From contig OZ260079.1 of NCBI GenBank assembly GCA_965284365.1, positions 3,906,001 through 3,970,000 of the forward strand: DNA of 64,000 nucleotides, given 5' to 3'. Origin of the DNA: Phragmitibacter sp965284365 (GTDB taxonomy: Bacteria; Verrucomicrobiota; Verrucomicrobiia; Verrucomicrobiales; Verrucomicrobiaceae). The notes under the pieces are model-generated. The model saw nothing but the letters and a program-made list of their open reading frames with translations, was not told the origin of the DNA and did not search any database. Positions 26,122 through 34,466 of this stretch are shown piece by piece (position 1 is the stretch's first letter; every line of letters starts with the position of its first letter). The position numbers and the translations under genes were made by a program.

Positions 26122-27267
26122 ATGAGTGAAGAGTCTTCCAGCCCCAAGAAAAAACCGAAAAAGTTCCGCCCGAACGAAACGTCAGAGTCAACTCTTGTCC
26201 CGAGCCAAAGTCCCATGGAGCCAACCGAAGCGACCGCCAATGTGGTAGATATCCGTTCCCTGCCTCAAAAGCCGCTGGAAGAAGAACTGGAAGGATTCCG
26301 GACTGCCTTTCATGGACTGAAGGCGGAGATTCAAAAAGCCATCGTGGGTTATGATGATCTGCTGACGGATACATTGATTGCCATTTTCAGTGGTGGCCAC
26401 GTTCTTTTGGAAGGCGTTCCGGGTCTCGGCAAAACGTTCCTGGTGCGCGTGTTATCCCAAGTGGTCGGCCTGGATCCAGGACGGGTGCAATGCACGCCGG
26501 ATCTCATGCCGGCGGACATTCTCGGCACTCACATCGTGAATGAAGACATGCATGGACGGCGTGTGCTGTATTTCGAGAAGGGTCCTGTTTTCAAAAACCT
26601 GTTGCTGGTGGACGAGATCAACCGCGCCACGCCTAAAACACAGGCAGCGCTACTTGAAGTCATGCAGGAGCATGCGGTGACCACAGGAGGCGAGCGCCAT
26701 GCGCTGCCAGAGCCCTTCTTCGTCCTGGCGACGCAGAACCCGATGGAGATGGAGGGTACCTATCCGCTGCCGGAAGCGCAGCTCGACCGCTTCATGTTCA
26801 AGATCAAAGTGCCATTCCCAAATCTGGAATCACTGGTGGAGATCAGTCGCCGCACCACCAACTACGAACAGCCAAAGCTTAATACTGTCTTGAGTGGGGT
26901 GGAACTCATGCGTCTTCAGTATGTGCTCACGCAAATACCAGTGGCGGATCCCATTGCTTCCTATGCATCTCAGTTGGTTTTGGGAACGCATCCAGATCAG
27001 TTGGGTGTCTCGCCAAATGTAAAACGCTTTGTGTCATACGGCAGCAGCCCTCGTGGACTGCAGGCACTCGTCCGTGGCGCACGCGTCTGGTGCGCGGTGC
27101 GCGGCGGCACAGCCGTTAGCACGGATGACATTCGGCGGGTTGCGATGGTCGCGTTGCGTCACCGTATCATCCTGAACTTCGATGGCGAAGCCCAGCAGGT
27201 GAAGGTGGAAAACTTGGTGGACGACTTGCTCAAACAGGTAGCCACACCTGCGATGGAAGCCGCCTAG
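26122..27267 (+). CDS. MoxR-family AAA+ ATPase
   Basis: 381 residues from MSEESSSPKKK. Walker A is GVPGLGKT (98-105), Walker B LLVDEIN (161-167), followed by the MoxR hallmark RATPKTQAALLEVMQEH and the sensor region FVLATQNPMEMEGTYPLPEAQLDRF (residue span about 208-235, given here as the family fingerprint). The first 55 residues are a charged, disordered extension unusual for MoxR. MoxR proteins act as cytosolic chaperone-like ATPases for vWA-domain partners and typically occur beside DUF58 and vWA genes, as here. A frame open from TTG at 26083 overlaps the preceding stop, but the ATG is the better start. Confidence 0.95.
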   Translation: MSEESSSPKKKPKKFRPNETSESTLVPSQSPMEPTEATANVVDIRSLPQKPLEEELEGFRTAFHGLKAEIQKAIVGYDDLLTDTLIAIFSGGHVLLEGVPGLGKTFLVRVLSQVVGLDPGRVQCTPDLMPADILGTHIVNEDMHGRRVLYFEKGPVFKNLLLVDEINRATPKTQAALLEVMQEHAVTTGGERHALPEPFFVLATQNPMEMEGTYPLPEAQLDRFMFKIKVPFPNLESLVEISRRTTNYEQPKLNTVLSGVELMRLQYVLTQIPVADPIASYASQLVLGTHPDQLGVSPNVKRFVSYGSSPRGLQALVRGARVWCAVRGGTAVSTDDIRRVAMVALRHRIILNFDGEAQQVKVENLVDDLLKQVATPAMEAA

Positions 27268-27282
27268 GCAACTAACCGTCCC

Positions 27283-30200
27283 ATGAGGCAAGGGCGATGG
27301 TTCTCCGGCATGATGCGCCGCCCGCTCGGGTGGACGTTGTGCTGTGCCATGCTGTGGTGCTGCGGGCCGCTCGCTGCGCAAACCTCCAGCCCGGAACTTC
27401 CGCAGGATTTTGATAAGTCTTCCCTCACGCTGAGAACGGCATTGCATTACGATCCGTCTGCGGAAGTGCCCCTTCAGAAGTTGCTCGAACTTTACCGCAA
27501 TGCCCGCAAGGAAGCAGACCTGCTTGCGCTGTATCAGAACCACGTTGCCCAGTATCCTCAGGACGAGCGGGCCACCCTGGTGTTGGCTCGGCTTTACGCG
27601 GCATTGAATGACAAGCGACTGGAGGAGTTTTACAAAAGCGCGCTCAGTCAACATGCGAAGGATCCGCTTCTGGCCTGGCAACATGCCTTGTGGCTTCAGG
27701 ATCGGCATGACCGGGATGCCTTGCCGGAAATGGCGCGCGCCATTTCACTGGAGACTTCTGCTTCGCGCCGCTCGCGCTGGCTCAGTGAAATGATGAAAGC
27801 AGCCTCCGCGCAGGGGAGGGAGGACTTGGTGCTTGAGCAAGTGAAGCGTTTGTTGGGTGAGGGCGCGTTCTCAGGGGAACAGCGCTTGCGTTGGGCACGC
27901 GTGGCCCTGTCTGCCAAGCTCTTGAAAGCTGTTGCGCACTTCATGGAGAATCTGCCGGACACCGCATTGAGCGGAGACAGCAGCGTTGACGCCACGATGT
28001 TGCGTGCCGAGTTGCTCGCGGCCAATGGTCAGGCTGATAAGGCGGGCGCGGTGCTGGATGAGCTTTTGGAAAAGCTGGGCGCGGATTATCCGCGGCGGCG
28101 GGAGATTCTGATGCGCCGGGTGGATCTTGCCACTGCCGGAGAAGATCGAGACAAGCTTGTGGAAGTGGTGCGTCAGCGTTGGGTCCAGGCAGCAGGTAAG
28201 AATTCTGCCAATGCACTCCGTCTGGTCGATCTTTTGGAAGCCGCCCAGCGAGGCCAGGAAGCATTGAAATTCCTCCAGGAGGCCTGTGCGCTTTTACCCA
28301 AGGACGTGAGTCTCCAGATGCGATTGATGGAGTTATGGGAGAAGCAGGGCGTGGATGATACAGCCATTACCTGGATCAAGAAGCTGCGGACTGTGGAACC
28401 GGCACGCGGCGATTTGACGCTGCGGGAACTGAAGTGGTTGTTTTCCGCGGGTCAGATTGAGGAAGCAAAAAAAGGTTTCGCTTCATTGTTGAGTAGCCTG
28501 GAAGCTGCGCAACAGGTTGAGCAGAGCGTCGAGTTGGGACGCTGGCTTCGGCGACGCAATCAGATCAGTGAAGCCGGCGCATTGTTGGAGATGGCTCTTG
28601 AGCGCGCTCCGCAACGTTGGGATCTCCGACGGGAACTGGCAGAACTGTATTTCACTCAGCAACGCAAGGAAGATGCTGCCAGGCTTTTCACGGGCGACTG
28701 GAGTAAAGGTCTGCCCGCCGATGCGTGTCTCGAGATAACGCAATTCCTGCTCACCAAACAGCTTTGGCTGGATGCAAAGCGCTTTCTAGAACCCTGGCTG
28801 GCGGAACAACGTGCTTCTTTTGACGGGCAATTGTTATTGGCCAAGATCCTGGACAAGATTGGCGAGGATCAGCGCATGACGGAAATCATGGAGTCGGCGC
28901 GCTCGCTTTGCGATACGGATACTCGGTACCAGGCCTGGCTGGACACTGCGGTGAGTTTTGCGGAATCCCGCGAACAAACGGCGATATGGATCGAGAAAGA
29001 AGCCGCTCGCCTCACGCAAGAGACCGCAGGAAACTGGACCGAAGCTGCAGTGGGACGCTGGCTGGGTTTGGTCAGTCAGGCGACGGCGCATAAGGAAGAT
29101 GCCCTCGCCGAAACGCTGTTGGGAAAACTTGCGGACACCACTGGTATTACCGATGCCAAACGAATCGAGATCGAGCAGATGAAACTGGCTTTGTTAGTTG
29201 GTAATCCAGCGCGCGCTGTGGATGCGGAACGTGGTTACCTAACCCTCATAGAAAAGCAGTCGACGAACCGGGAAGACAATCGGATCCGGCTGGCGCTTCT
29301 GTATGTACAGTCCAATCGCCATGATCTGGCCAGACCGTTGCTGGAAAAGCTGGAGGCTGTAAATTGTCAGGATGTTACTGCCCTGCGCGGAGTGATCTCT
29401 GCCTGCATGAATCTAAACCTGCCGCAACAGGCGGTGGATTGCGCGGAGCGCCTAACCCGGCTTGAGCCTGCGGAAAAGGCTCACTGGCCGCAATGGTTGA
29501 GTCTGCTCGCACAGACTGGCGATGAAGAGAAGCTCCGAGTGGGGATCCACGAAGCGATGAGCCGCACACGCGATTGGAATCTGAAGCCGGAAGTCTTGGA
29601 TCAGTTGCGGCAGCATTTGGCTTCCAGCCAATGGCGCAGTATAGTGGAAGAGTTTTCCAAGGGGAAAGAGGGCTACGCCGCCGCACGCCGGATCGCGACG
29701 GAGATGGCTGCTTTTGACTTAGCTTCGCAGCAGCGCCACTGGCTGGACTGGCTGGTAGCGCTGCTAAGTTTGCGTCTCGGCGATGATCCAGCCGTCCTGG
29801 ATGCAAAGCAGAAACTTGCCAAACTGGATGACACCGATTGGCTGCCATTTCCTGACGGCATGGAACTCAGTGTGCGACAGGCAAAAGCTTGGCTGGAAGC
29901 AGACGCAGGCACACGCGGTGCTGCCCCAATCACCAGTCCATCTGTAGCGCCGTTACCTCCCTTTGAAACGCGTTGGGGATTTTCCCTGGAGCCAGACCGT
30001 ATCCTCACAAAAGTGCTCCTCGATGAAAATAGTGGCGTCACCGTCATCAGTGACGATCGGAAGAAAATCCACGCTGTGGATATCCGCACCGGCAAGCTGC
30101 GCTGGACTTGGCAGCTTTCGGAATCCGGTGCCATCGGCGGGCCTCGTCAGCCGGGCTCGCGCAGCAACCTGCCCATTCGAGGTGCTTACTTTTTATCGTC

Positions 30201-31548
30201 GCGGTCCCGCTATTCGTCGAATCAACCGATGCCTTTAAAGTTGCCTCCGGAATTGGCAACTGCGGAAGGACGAGTGGTTGGGTTGGACGGTGGGGCAGTC
30301 GTTTGTCTGGATGCCAACAATGGCGGTCTGCTATGGCGTAGCGATTTGGGTGCGGTGGATGCTCCCTCCACACCCGAGATCTCGGTCATGAAGAACCGGC
30401 TTGTCTTGAGCGAGGGTCGGGCGGTCGTATGGCAGCCTACGAAAGGTATTGTCACAGCTCTCGATCTCGGGAATGGGAAAGCCCTGTGGCAGACTAAACT
30501 GGCAGTGGAAGCGAACACGACCAGCGCCACGGGCCGGAACTACTTTGATTATGGCAATCCTTATCGAGCCAGTGTGACCGCAGGTGCGGGGAAAGTGGTG
30601 GTGACTTCCGATACGGCAGCGCAGCTCAGCCTGGCGGATGGCGCCATCCTCTGGCGGCTGACAACGGATGAAACTCCGGGCTTCCCAATTGAGCTTGTCT
30701 CTCAGGGAGAGGACTCCGTGGTCACGACCACGCTGTCTGGTCCACCTCAGGTCTTGATCCTCCATGGCTCAGTCATGCTCGGCTCCAATTATATCCTGCC
30801 CCAGGCGATGAGGGTGCCCTCGGGTCAGCGCTGGGCCTACACCACCAATCTCCGGGGTATATTGCAATCGGGTGGAGACGGAAAAGTGTTTGTGAAAGGG
30901 GATCAGGTTCTGGCAGTGAGTCAGTCCGGCAACAGCTTCGTCTCCTCCACTGGCCTGCCTGGCCCCTCGGTGCAACGATCAGGCATTGCGCTGGGATTTG
31001 CTGGTGACCGGTTCATTACGTGGCAGGGCCTGGACCCCATGGTGATGGCCTCGCGGGTAACGGAGCAACCCAGAGTGCTGCTGGCCGGGGAATCCGCGAA
31101 CGTGAGCCGCGCCGAAACGCCTGGCTCAGTCGCACTTCGAGGAACTCGTGTGTATGCGAGCGATGCCAATCGTCTGCGTGCGGCAGATGCGCGCAGTGAA
31201 GCCGTTTTGTTTGATGTTCCTTTGCCAGCGGACTCCGCAGAATGGCGCAAGTCTGTCATGCCAGCCAAACCGGTGTTGGCGCCAACAGTACCGAACCTCC
31301 CGCCCATGCATCAGCAGGGCATTGCAGCCCGCCAAACCTGGACTAGCGTCGGAACGATCGTGAATGATGAACGTGGCAATCCACTGGCATTGCGCGAGAG
31401 TGCTTCCGTGGTAGCAGACGGCGTGTGGATTTTTCCGGTGAGCGATTGGGCGGTATTGGCGGTAGGCTCTTCCGCTTTGCAGGCGCAGTCCCATCTTGAA
31501 ACGCCAGTGGTTTCTTCCCCCTCAACCCCCATTCCCGCTAACCCATGA
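27283..31548 (+). CDS. Very large secreted TPR plus PQQ-type beta-propeller protein
   Basis: 1421 residues with a signal peptide (LCCAMLWCCGPLAAQ, about 18-34). Residues 50-870 are a long series of helical pairs of TPR type (for example EVPLQKLLELYRNARKEADL, ATLVLARLYAALNDKRLEEF). Residues 890-1400 form a PQQ/quinoprotein-type propeller with strands such as KKIHAVDIRTGKLRWTWQL, GGAVVCLDANNGGLLWRSDL and GIVTALDLGNGKALWQTKL, which is the WD-like motif of BamB and PQQ dehydrogenases. No enzyme residues are evident, so a scaffold or assembly role outside the membrane is more likely than catalysis. It sits between moxR and DUF58, a position often held by small TPR proteins (BatE-like) in other operons. 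Its last four bases overlap the DUF58 start. Confidence 0.82.
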   Translation: MRQGRWFSGMMRRPLGWTLCCAMLWCCGPLAAQTSSPELPQDFDKSSLTLRTALHYDPSAEVPLQKLLELYRNARKEADLLALYQNHVAQYPQDERATLVLARLYAALNDKRLEEFYKSALSQHAKDPLLAWQHALWLQDRHDRDALPEMARAISLETSASRRSRWLSEMMKAASAQGREDLVLEQVKRLLGEGAFSGEQRLRWARVALSAKLLKAVAHFMENLPDTALSGDSSVDATMLRAELLAANGQADKAGAVLDELLEKLGADYPRRREILMRRVDLATAGEDRDKLVEVVRQRWVQAAGKNSANALRLVDLLEAAQRGQEALKFLQEACALLPKDVSLQMRLMELWEKQGVDDTAITWIKKLRTVEPARGDLTLRELKWLFSAGQIEEAKKGFASLLSSLEAAQQVEQSVELGRWLRRRNQISEAGALLEMALERAPQRWDLRRELAELYFTQQRKEDAARLFTGDWSKGLPADACLEITQFLLTKQLWLDAKRFLEPWLAEQRASFDGQLLLAKILDKIGEDQRMTEIMESARSLCDTDTRYQAWLDTAVSFAESREQTAIWIEKEAARLTQETAGNWTEAAVGRWLGLVSQATAHKEDALAETLLGKLADTTGITDAKRIEIEQMKLALLVGNPARAVDAERGYLTLIEKQSTNREDNRIRLALLYVQSNRHDLARPLLEKLEAVNCQDVTALRGVISACMNLNLPQQAVDCAERLTRLEPAEKAHWPQWLSLLAQTGDEEKLRVGIHEAMSRTRDWNLKPEVLDQLRQHLASSQWRSIVEEFSKGKEGYAAARRIATEMAAFDLASQQRHWLDWLVALLSLRLGDDPAVLDAKQKLAKLDDTDWLPFPDGMELSVRQAKAWLEADAGTRGAAPITSPSVAPLPPFETRWGFSLEPDRILTKVLLDENSGVTVISDDRKKIHAVDIRTGKLRWTWQLSESGAIGGPRQPGSRSNLPIRGAYFLSSRSRYSSNQPMPLKLPPELATAEGRVVGLDGGAVVCLDANNGGLLWRSDLGAVDAPSTPEISVMKNRLVLSEGRAVVWQPTKGIVTALDLGNGKALWQTKLAVEANTTSATGRNYFDYGNPYRASVTAGAGKVVVTSDTAAQLSLADGAILWRLTTDETPGFPIELVSQGEDSVVTTTLSGPPQVLILHGSVMLGSNYILPQAMRVPSGQRWAYTTNLRGILQSGGDGKVFVKGDQVLAVSQSGNSFVSSTGLPGPSVQRSGIALGFAGDRFITWQGLDPMVMASRVTEQPRVLLAGESANVSRAETPGSVALRGTRVYASDANRLRAADARSEAVLFDVPLPADSAEWRKSVMPAKPVLAPTVPNLPPMHQQGIAARQTWTSVGTIVNDERGNPLALRESASVVADGVWIFPVSDWAVLAVGSSALQAQSHLETPVVSSPSTPIPANP

Positions 31549-32453
31549 GCGAACCTCTGCCGCGTGAAGAGTTATTCGATGCTCAGTTCCTCGATCGTCT
31601 GAGGACCCTTGCTCTGCGTCTGAAGAAGCGACGGGCGCTGACCCGCAAAGGCGTGCAGAGCACACCTGCTACGGGATACACTCGTGAGTTCAAGGATTAC
31701 CGGCACTACACCGCGCGTGATGACTTTCGCGCCATTGATTGGCGCCTCTATGCACGGCTGGAAAAGCTCTTCGTGCGCCTTTATGAAGAAACGCAGGAAC
31801 TGCATGTGCATGTGGTGGTGGATGTGAGCAGTTCCATGTCTCAGCCCTTTGCAGAGAAACGCCGACAGGCGCTGCGTTTTGCCGTCGCACTGGCGTATCT
31901 GGGGCTCGCTGGGCAGCATCCGGTGAGCCTCTATAATATGAGTGACGGCACTCGACAGGAACTGCCGCCCTTGCGAGGTCAGGGGAATATTGAAAAGTTC
32001 ATCCACGCGGTTTCGAACTGGAAATTTCAGGGGCTGACCGATCTGGAGAAGTGCTTCGCCGAGTTCCGTCCTTCCCGTCAGCGGTATGGCATCATCTATG
32101 TCATCTCTGACTTCTTTGGCAGGGATGTCGGTGCAGCGGTCGAGGCGGTGAACCGTGCGGCCAGTTGGCCCGGTGAAACGCACTTCATTCAAATCATTCA
32201 TCCTTGGGAGCGCAAACCGGATTTGGATGGGGAAGTGGAACTCGCCGATGTGGAAACCGGAGAGAAGCGCCGCTTCTGGATCACGAAACGGGAAGTAAAG
32301 CTCTACACGGAGATGTTTGAAGCCTTCACGGAAAATCTGGCTACCGCCTGCGCGAGCCGCCAGATCGATTTCACGCGCTGCTCCAGCGATGAACCGTTTG
32401 AAGAGAAATTCCTGGAAATACTCATGCGGGGGAGCGCACTCACAGGGGCCTAG
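31545..32453 (+). CDS. DUF58 protein with vWA-like fold
   Basis: 302 residues. The DUF58 fingerprint is complete: EFKDYRHYTARDDFRAIDW followed by RLYARLEKLFVRLYEE (48-84). A vWA-like domain follows with the metal-site start VVVDVSSSMS (90-99). The C-terminal part contains FWITKREVKLYTEMFEAF. No membrane segment, hence probably cytosolic and the direct client or partner of the MoxR ATPase. Start overlaps the preceding stop by four bases (ATGA), so the two are translationally coupled. DUF58 proteins are always found near MoxR in such operons, but their biochemical role is still open. Confidence 0.93.
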   Translation: MSEPLPREELFDAQFLDRLRTLALRLKKRRALTRKGVQSTPATGYTREFKDYRHYTARDDFRAIDWRLYARLEKLFVRLYEETQELHVHVVVDVSSSMSQPFAEKRRQALRFAVALAYLGLAGQHPVSLYNMSDGTRQELPPLRGQGNIEKFIHAVSNWKFQGLTDLEKCFAEFRPSRQRYGIIYVISDFFGRDVGAAVEAVNRAASWPGETHFIQIIHPWERKPDLDGEVELADVETGEKRRFWITKREVKLYTEMFEAFTENLATACASRQIDFTRCSSDEPFEEKFLEILMRGSALTGA

Positions 32454-32482
32454 GTGGCGGTATCGTCTCTGACAATCTTGTT

Positions 32483-34369
32483 ATGCGTTTTCTCAACCCC
32501 GCGTATCTCAACTTCCTTTGGCTCGCGCTGATTCCCATCGCGCTGTGGCTGTTTCGGCGAAAGGCCAGGCGGGTGCCGGTATCCACGCTGCTCTTCTTCC
32601 GCACCCTGGCGCGCGAGCATCAGGAGTCTGCCTGGCTTCGCTGGTTGAAGAGGTGGTTGTCACTACTCCTCACGTTGCTGGTGCTTCTCGCATCTGTACT
32701 GGCATTGGCTCGCCCTTTCCGTCAGGGCGGCGAGGACACTCCGAAGAGTCTGGTGATATTGCTGGATCGCTCGGCCTCCATGGCAAGTAAGGACGACAAA
32801 GGCAAAACACGGCTGGATGTTGCCAAGGAACTGCTGCGAGATCGCCTCAAGGCCCTGCCCGAGAACATCATCGCATCCCTTATCTTCTATGACGGCAAAC
32901 CGGAAGTAGCACAGTCACGCAGCACGAATCATCGCGAACTACTTCGTCTGCTGGATAGGGCGAGGCCTTTGCCCATTGCGGATCGCCCCGAGGAAGCCTG
33001 GACCGCAGCGCGACGTCTGGCCGAACTGGATGCGCCCGTGGAAGTCTGGCATGTCAGCGATCATCCTCTCAGCGAGACTTTGGTGAAGGAAGCAACGGAA
33101 GCTGCTGGAGATGAAAAAAAGGTCGGCTATCGCTTCTTCGATCTCTCACTCGAGAAGCCATCAAACGTAGGCATCACCGCCTTTCAGGTGAGGCCAGCCC
33201 CCTTGGCACGCAATCGCTTTGAGGCCTTCGTCGAAGTGACAGCCAGCCTAAGCAACTCTGGCGTCACGAAAACCACGCTGGAAGTGCGCTTGGATGACCG
33301 GCCCGTGCAACTGCGCGAAATGGATCTGGCACCCGGCGCGAGCTCACGTCTTGTTCTACCGTTGGAAGGCGGCAAAGGTCAGCGCATCGAAATGGAAATT
33401 CGTGCGGAAAAGGATGCTCTCGTTTGGGACAATATCGCGGTGGCACGTTTGCCAGAAACGAAGCCACTGATCCTCGCCTGGCTCACGGAGAACCCTGATC
33501 CCTTCACTGAACTGGCGCTCACTTCATTACTGGCGGAAGACCGCATCCAGGTGCTGAAGGGCGGAGCGAAGGATTGGCCCTTGAAGGACCAGCCGGATGT
33601 TTATGTATTTGAGAACTGGCTCCCTCCCGCATGGCCCGCCGATAAACCGGCACTTGTATTGAATCCGCCCGCCAGCCTGGGTCCCGTTCATGCCAAGCGT
33701 CTCGAACGCTCGGTGCCTTATGACAGTGTGCGCTCCCTCCAGCCGGACCATCCCGTATTGTTCCGTGTGTCCAGTCCTCGGGTGGCAGTGTCGCAAACGA
33801 CTGTGCTCAATGTGAGTGATACTCTGGAGACACTCTGGATGGCGGGGAACGAGCCCGTCCTGGCAGCAGGCGAAGCTAATGGCCAGCGTGTCGTCGTGAC
33901 AGGATTCCAACCCGCCAAGAGCGAACAGTTGGCGTTGCTCTCCGCTTTTCCTCTGCTGATCGGCAATGCGATTTATTGGTGCGCGGAAAACAGCGATGCG
34001 CTCGCATCACTGACACCCCGCCAGGCAGGCGATGTCGTTTCGGTGGAGCCCGGTTTGATCCGCTGGCAGGTATGGGATGGACAGCGACTGGTCGAGCAGA
34101 GCATGGAATCCAAGACTGGGCTGTTGGAACTTGATCAGGTGGGAATCTTCGAACCGGAAAAAGGCCCCGCGGAATCCAGTCTTCTCCTCAGCGCAAATGA
34201 AACCAACCTGCCTGCGAAGCAGCCTGCGGTGGCCGGTGGCACAGAGAAAGGCACGCAGGCTCATGAGCGCTGGGCCGGAGGCGGCAGTTGGTGGGCAGCA
34301 CTTTTATGGTTCGTGCTGGCGTTACTGCTCATCGAGAGCTGGCTGTTTCACCGGGAGGCAGTCTATTGA
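32483..34369 (+). CDS. BatA-like membrane protein with vWA domain
   Basis: 628 residues. The N-terminus carries the BatA signature MRFLNPAYLNFLWLALIPIA with a first helix (about 8-24), basic loop and second helix (55-80). A vWA domain follows from about residue 88 (SLVILLDRSASMASKDDKG), with DxSxS at the metal site, so it can bind a divalent ion. The rest is beta-rich (CARDB/Ig-like segments at about 235-320) and GATase-like strands. It ends with a C-terminal membrane helix (WWAALLWFVLALLLIESWLF). Family members lie in the periplasm side and interact with MoxR-DUF58 partners in stress resistance or envelope assembly. The 29-base gap to the DUF58 gene suggests one transcript. Confidence 0.88.
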   Translation: MRFLNPAYLNFLWLALIPIALWLFRRKARRVPVSTLLFFRTLAREHQESAWLRWLKRWLSLLLTLLVLLASVLALARPFRQGGEDTPKSLVILLDRSASMASKDDKGKTRLDVAKELLRDRLKALPENIIASLIFYDGKPEVAQSRSTNHRELLRLLDRARPLPIADRPEEAWTAARRLAELDAPVEVWHVSDHPLSETLVKEATEAAGDEKKVGYRFFDLSLEKPSNVGITAFQVRPAPLARNRFEAFVEVTASLSNSGVTKTTLEVRLDDRPVQLREMDLAPGASSRLVLPLEGGKGQRIEMEIRAEKDALVWDNIAVARLPETKPLILAWLTENPDPFTELALTSLLAEDRIQVLKGGAKDWPLKDQPDVYVFENWLPPAWPADKPALVLNPPASLGPVHAKRLERSVPYDSVRSLQPDHPVLFRVSSPRVAVSQTTVLNVSDTLETLWMAGNEPVLAAGEANGQRVVVTGFQPAKSEQLALLSAFPLLIGNAIYWCAENSDALASLTPRQAGDVVSVEPGLIRWQVWDGQRLVEQSMESKTGLLELDQVGIFEPEKGPAESSLLLSANETNLPAKQPAVAGGTEKGTQAHERWAGGGSWWAALLWFVLALLLIESWLFHREAVY

Positions 34370-34466
34370 GGTCGATGGCTGGAGATCGGTGTTTTGTCTT
34401 GAACGTATGGGCTGCCCCCATGCACTGTGATGGCGTTTCTCTTGTTGTTGATGAACTGACGGATTG

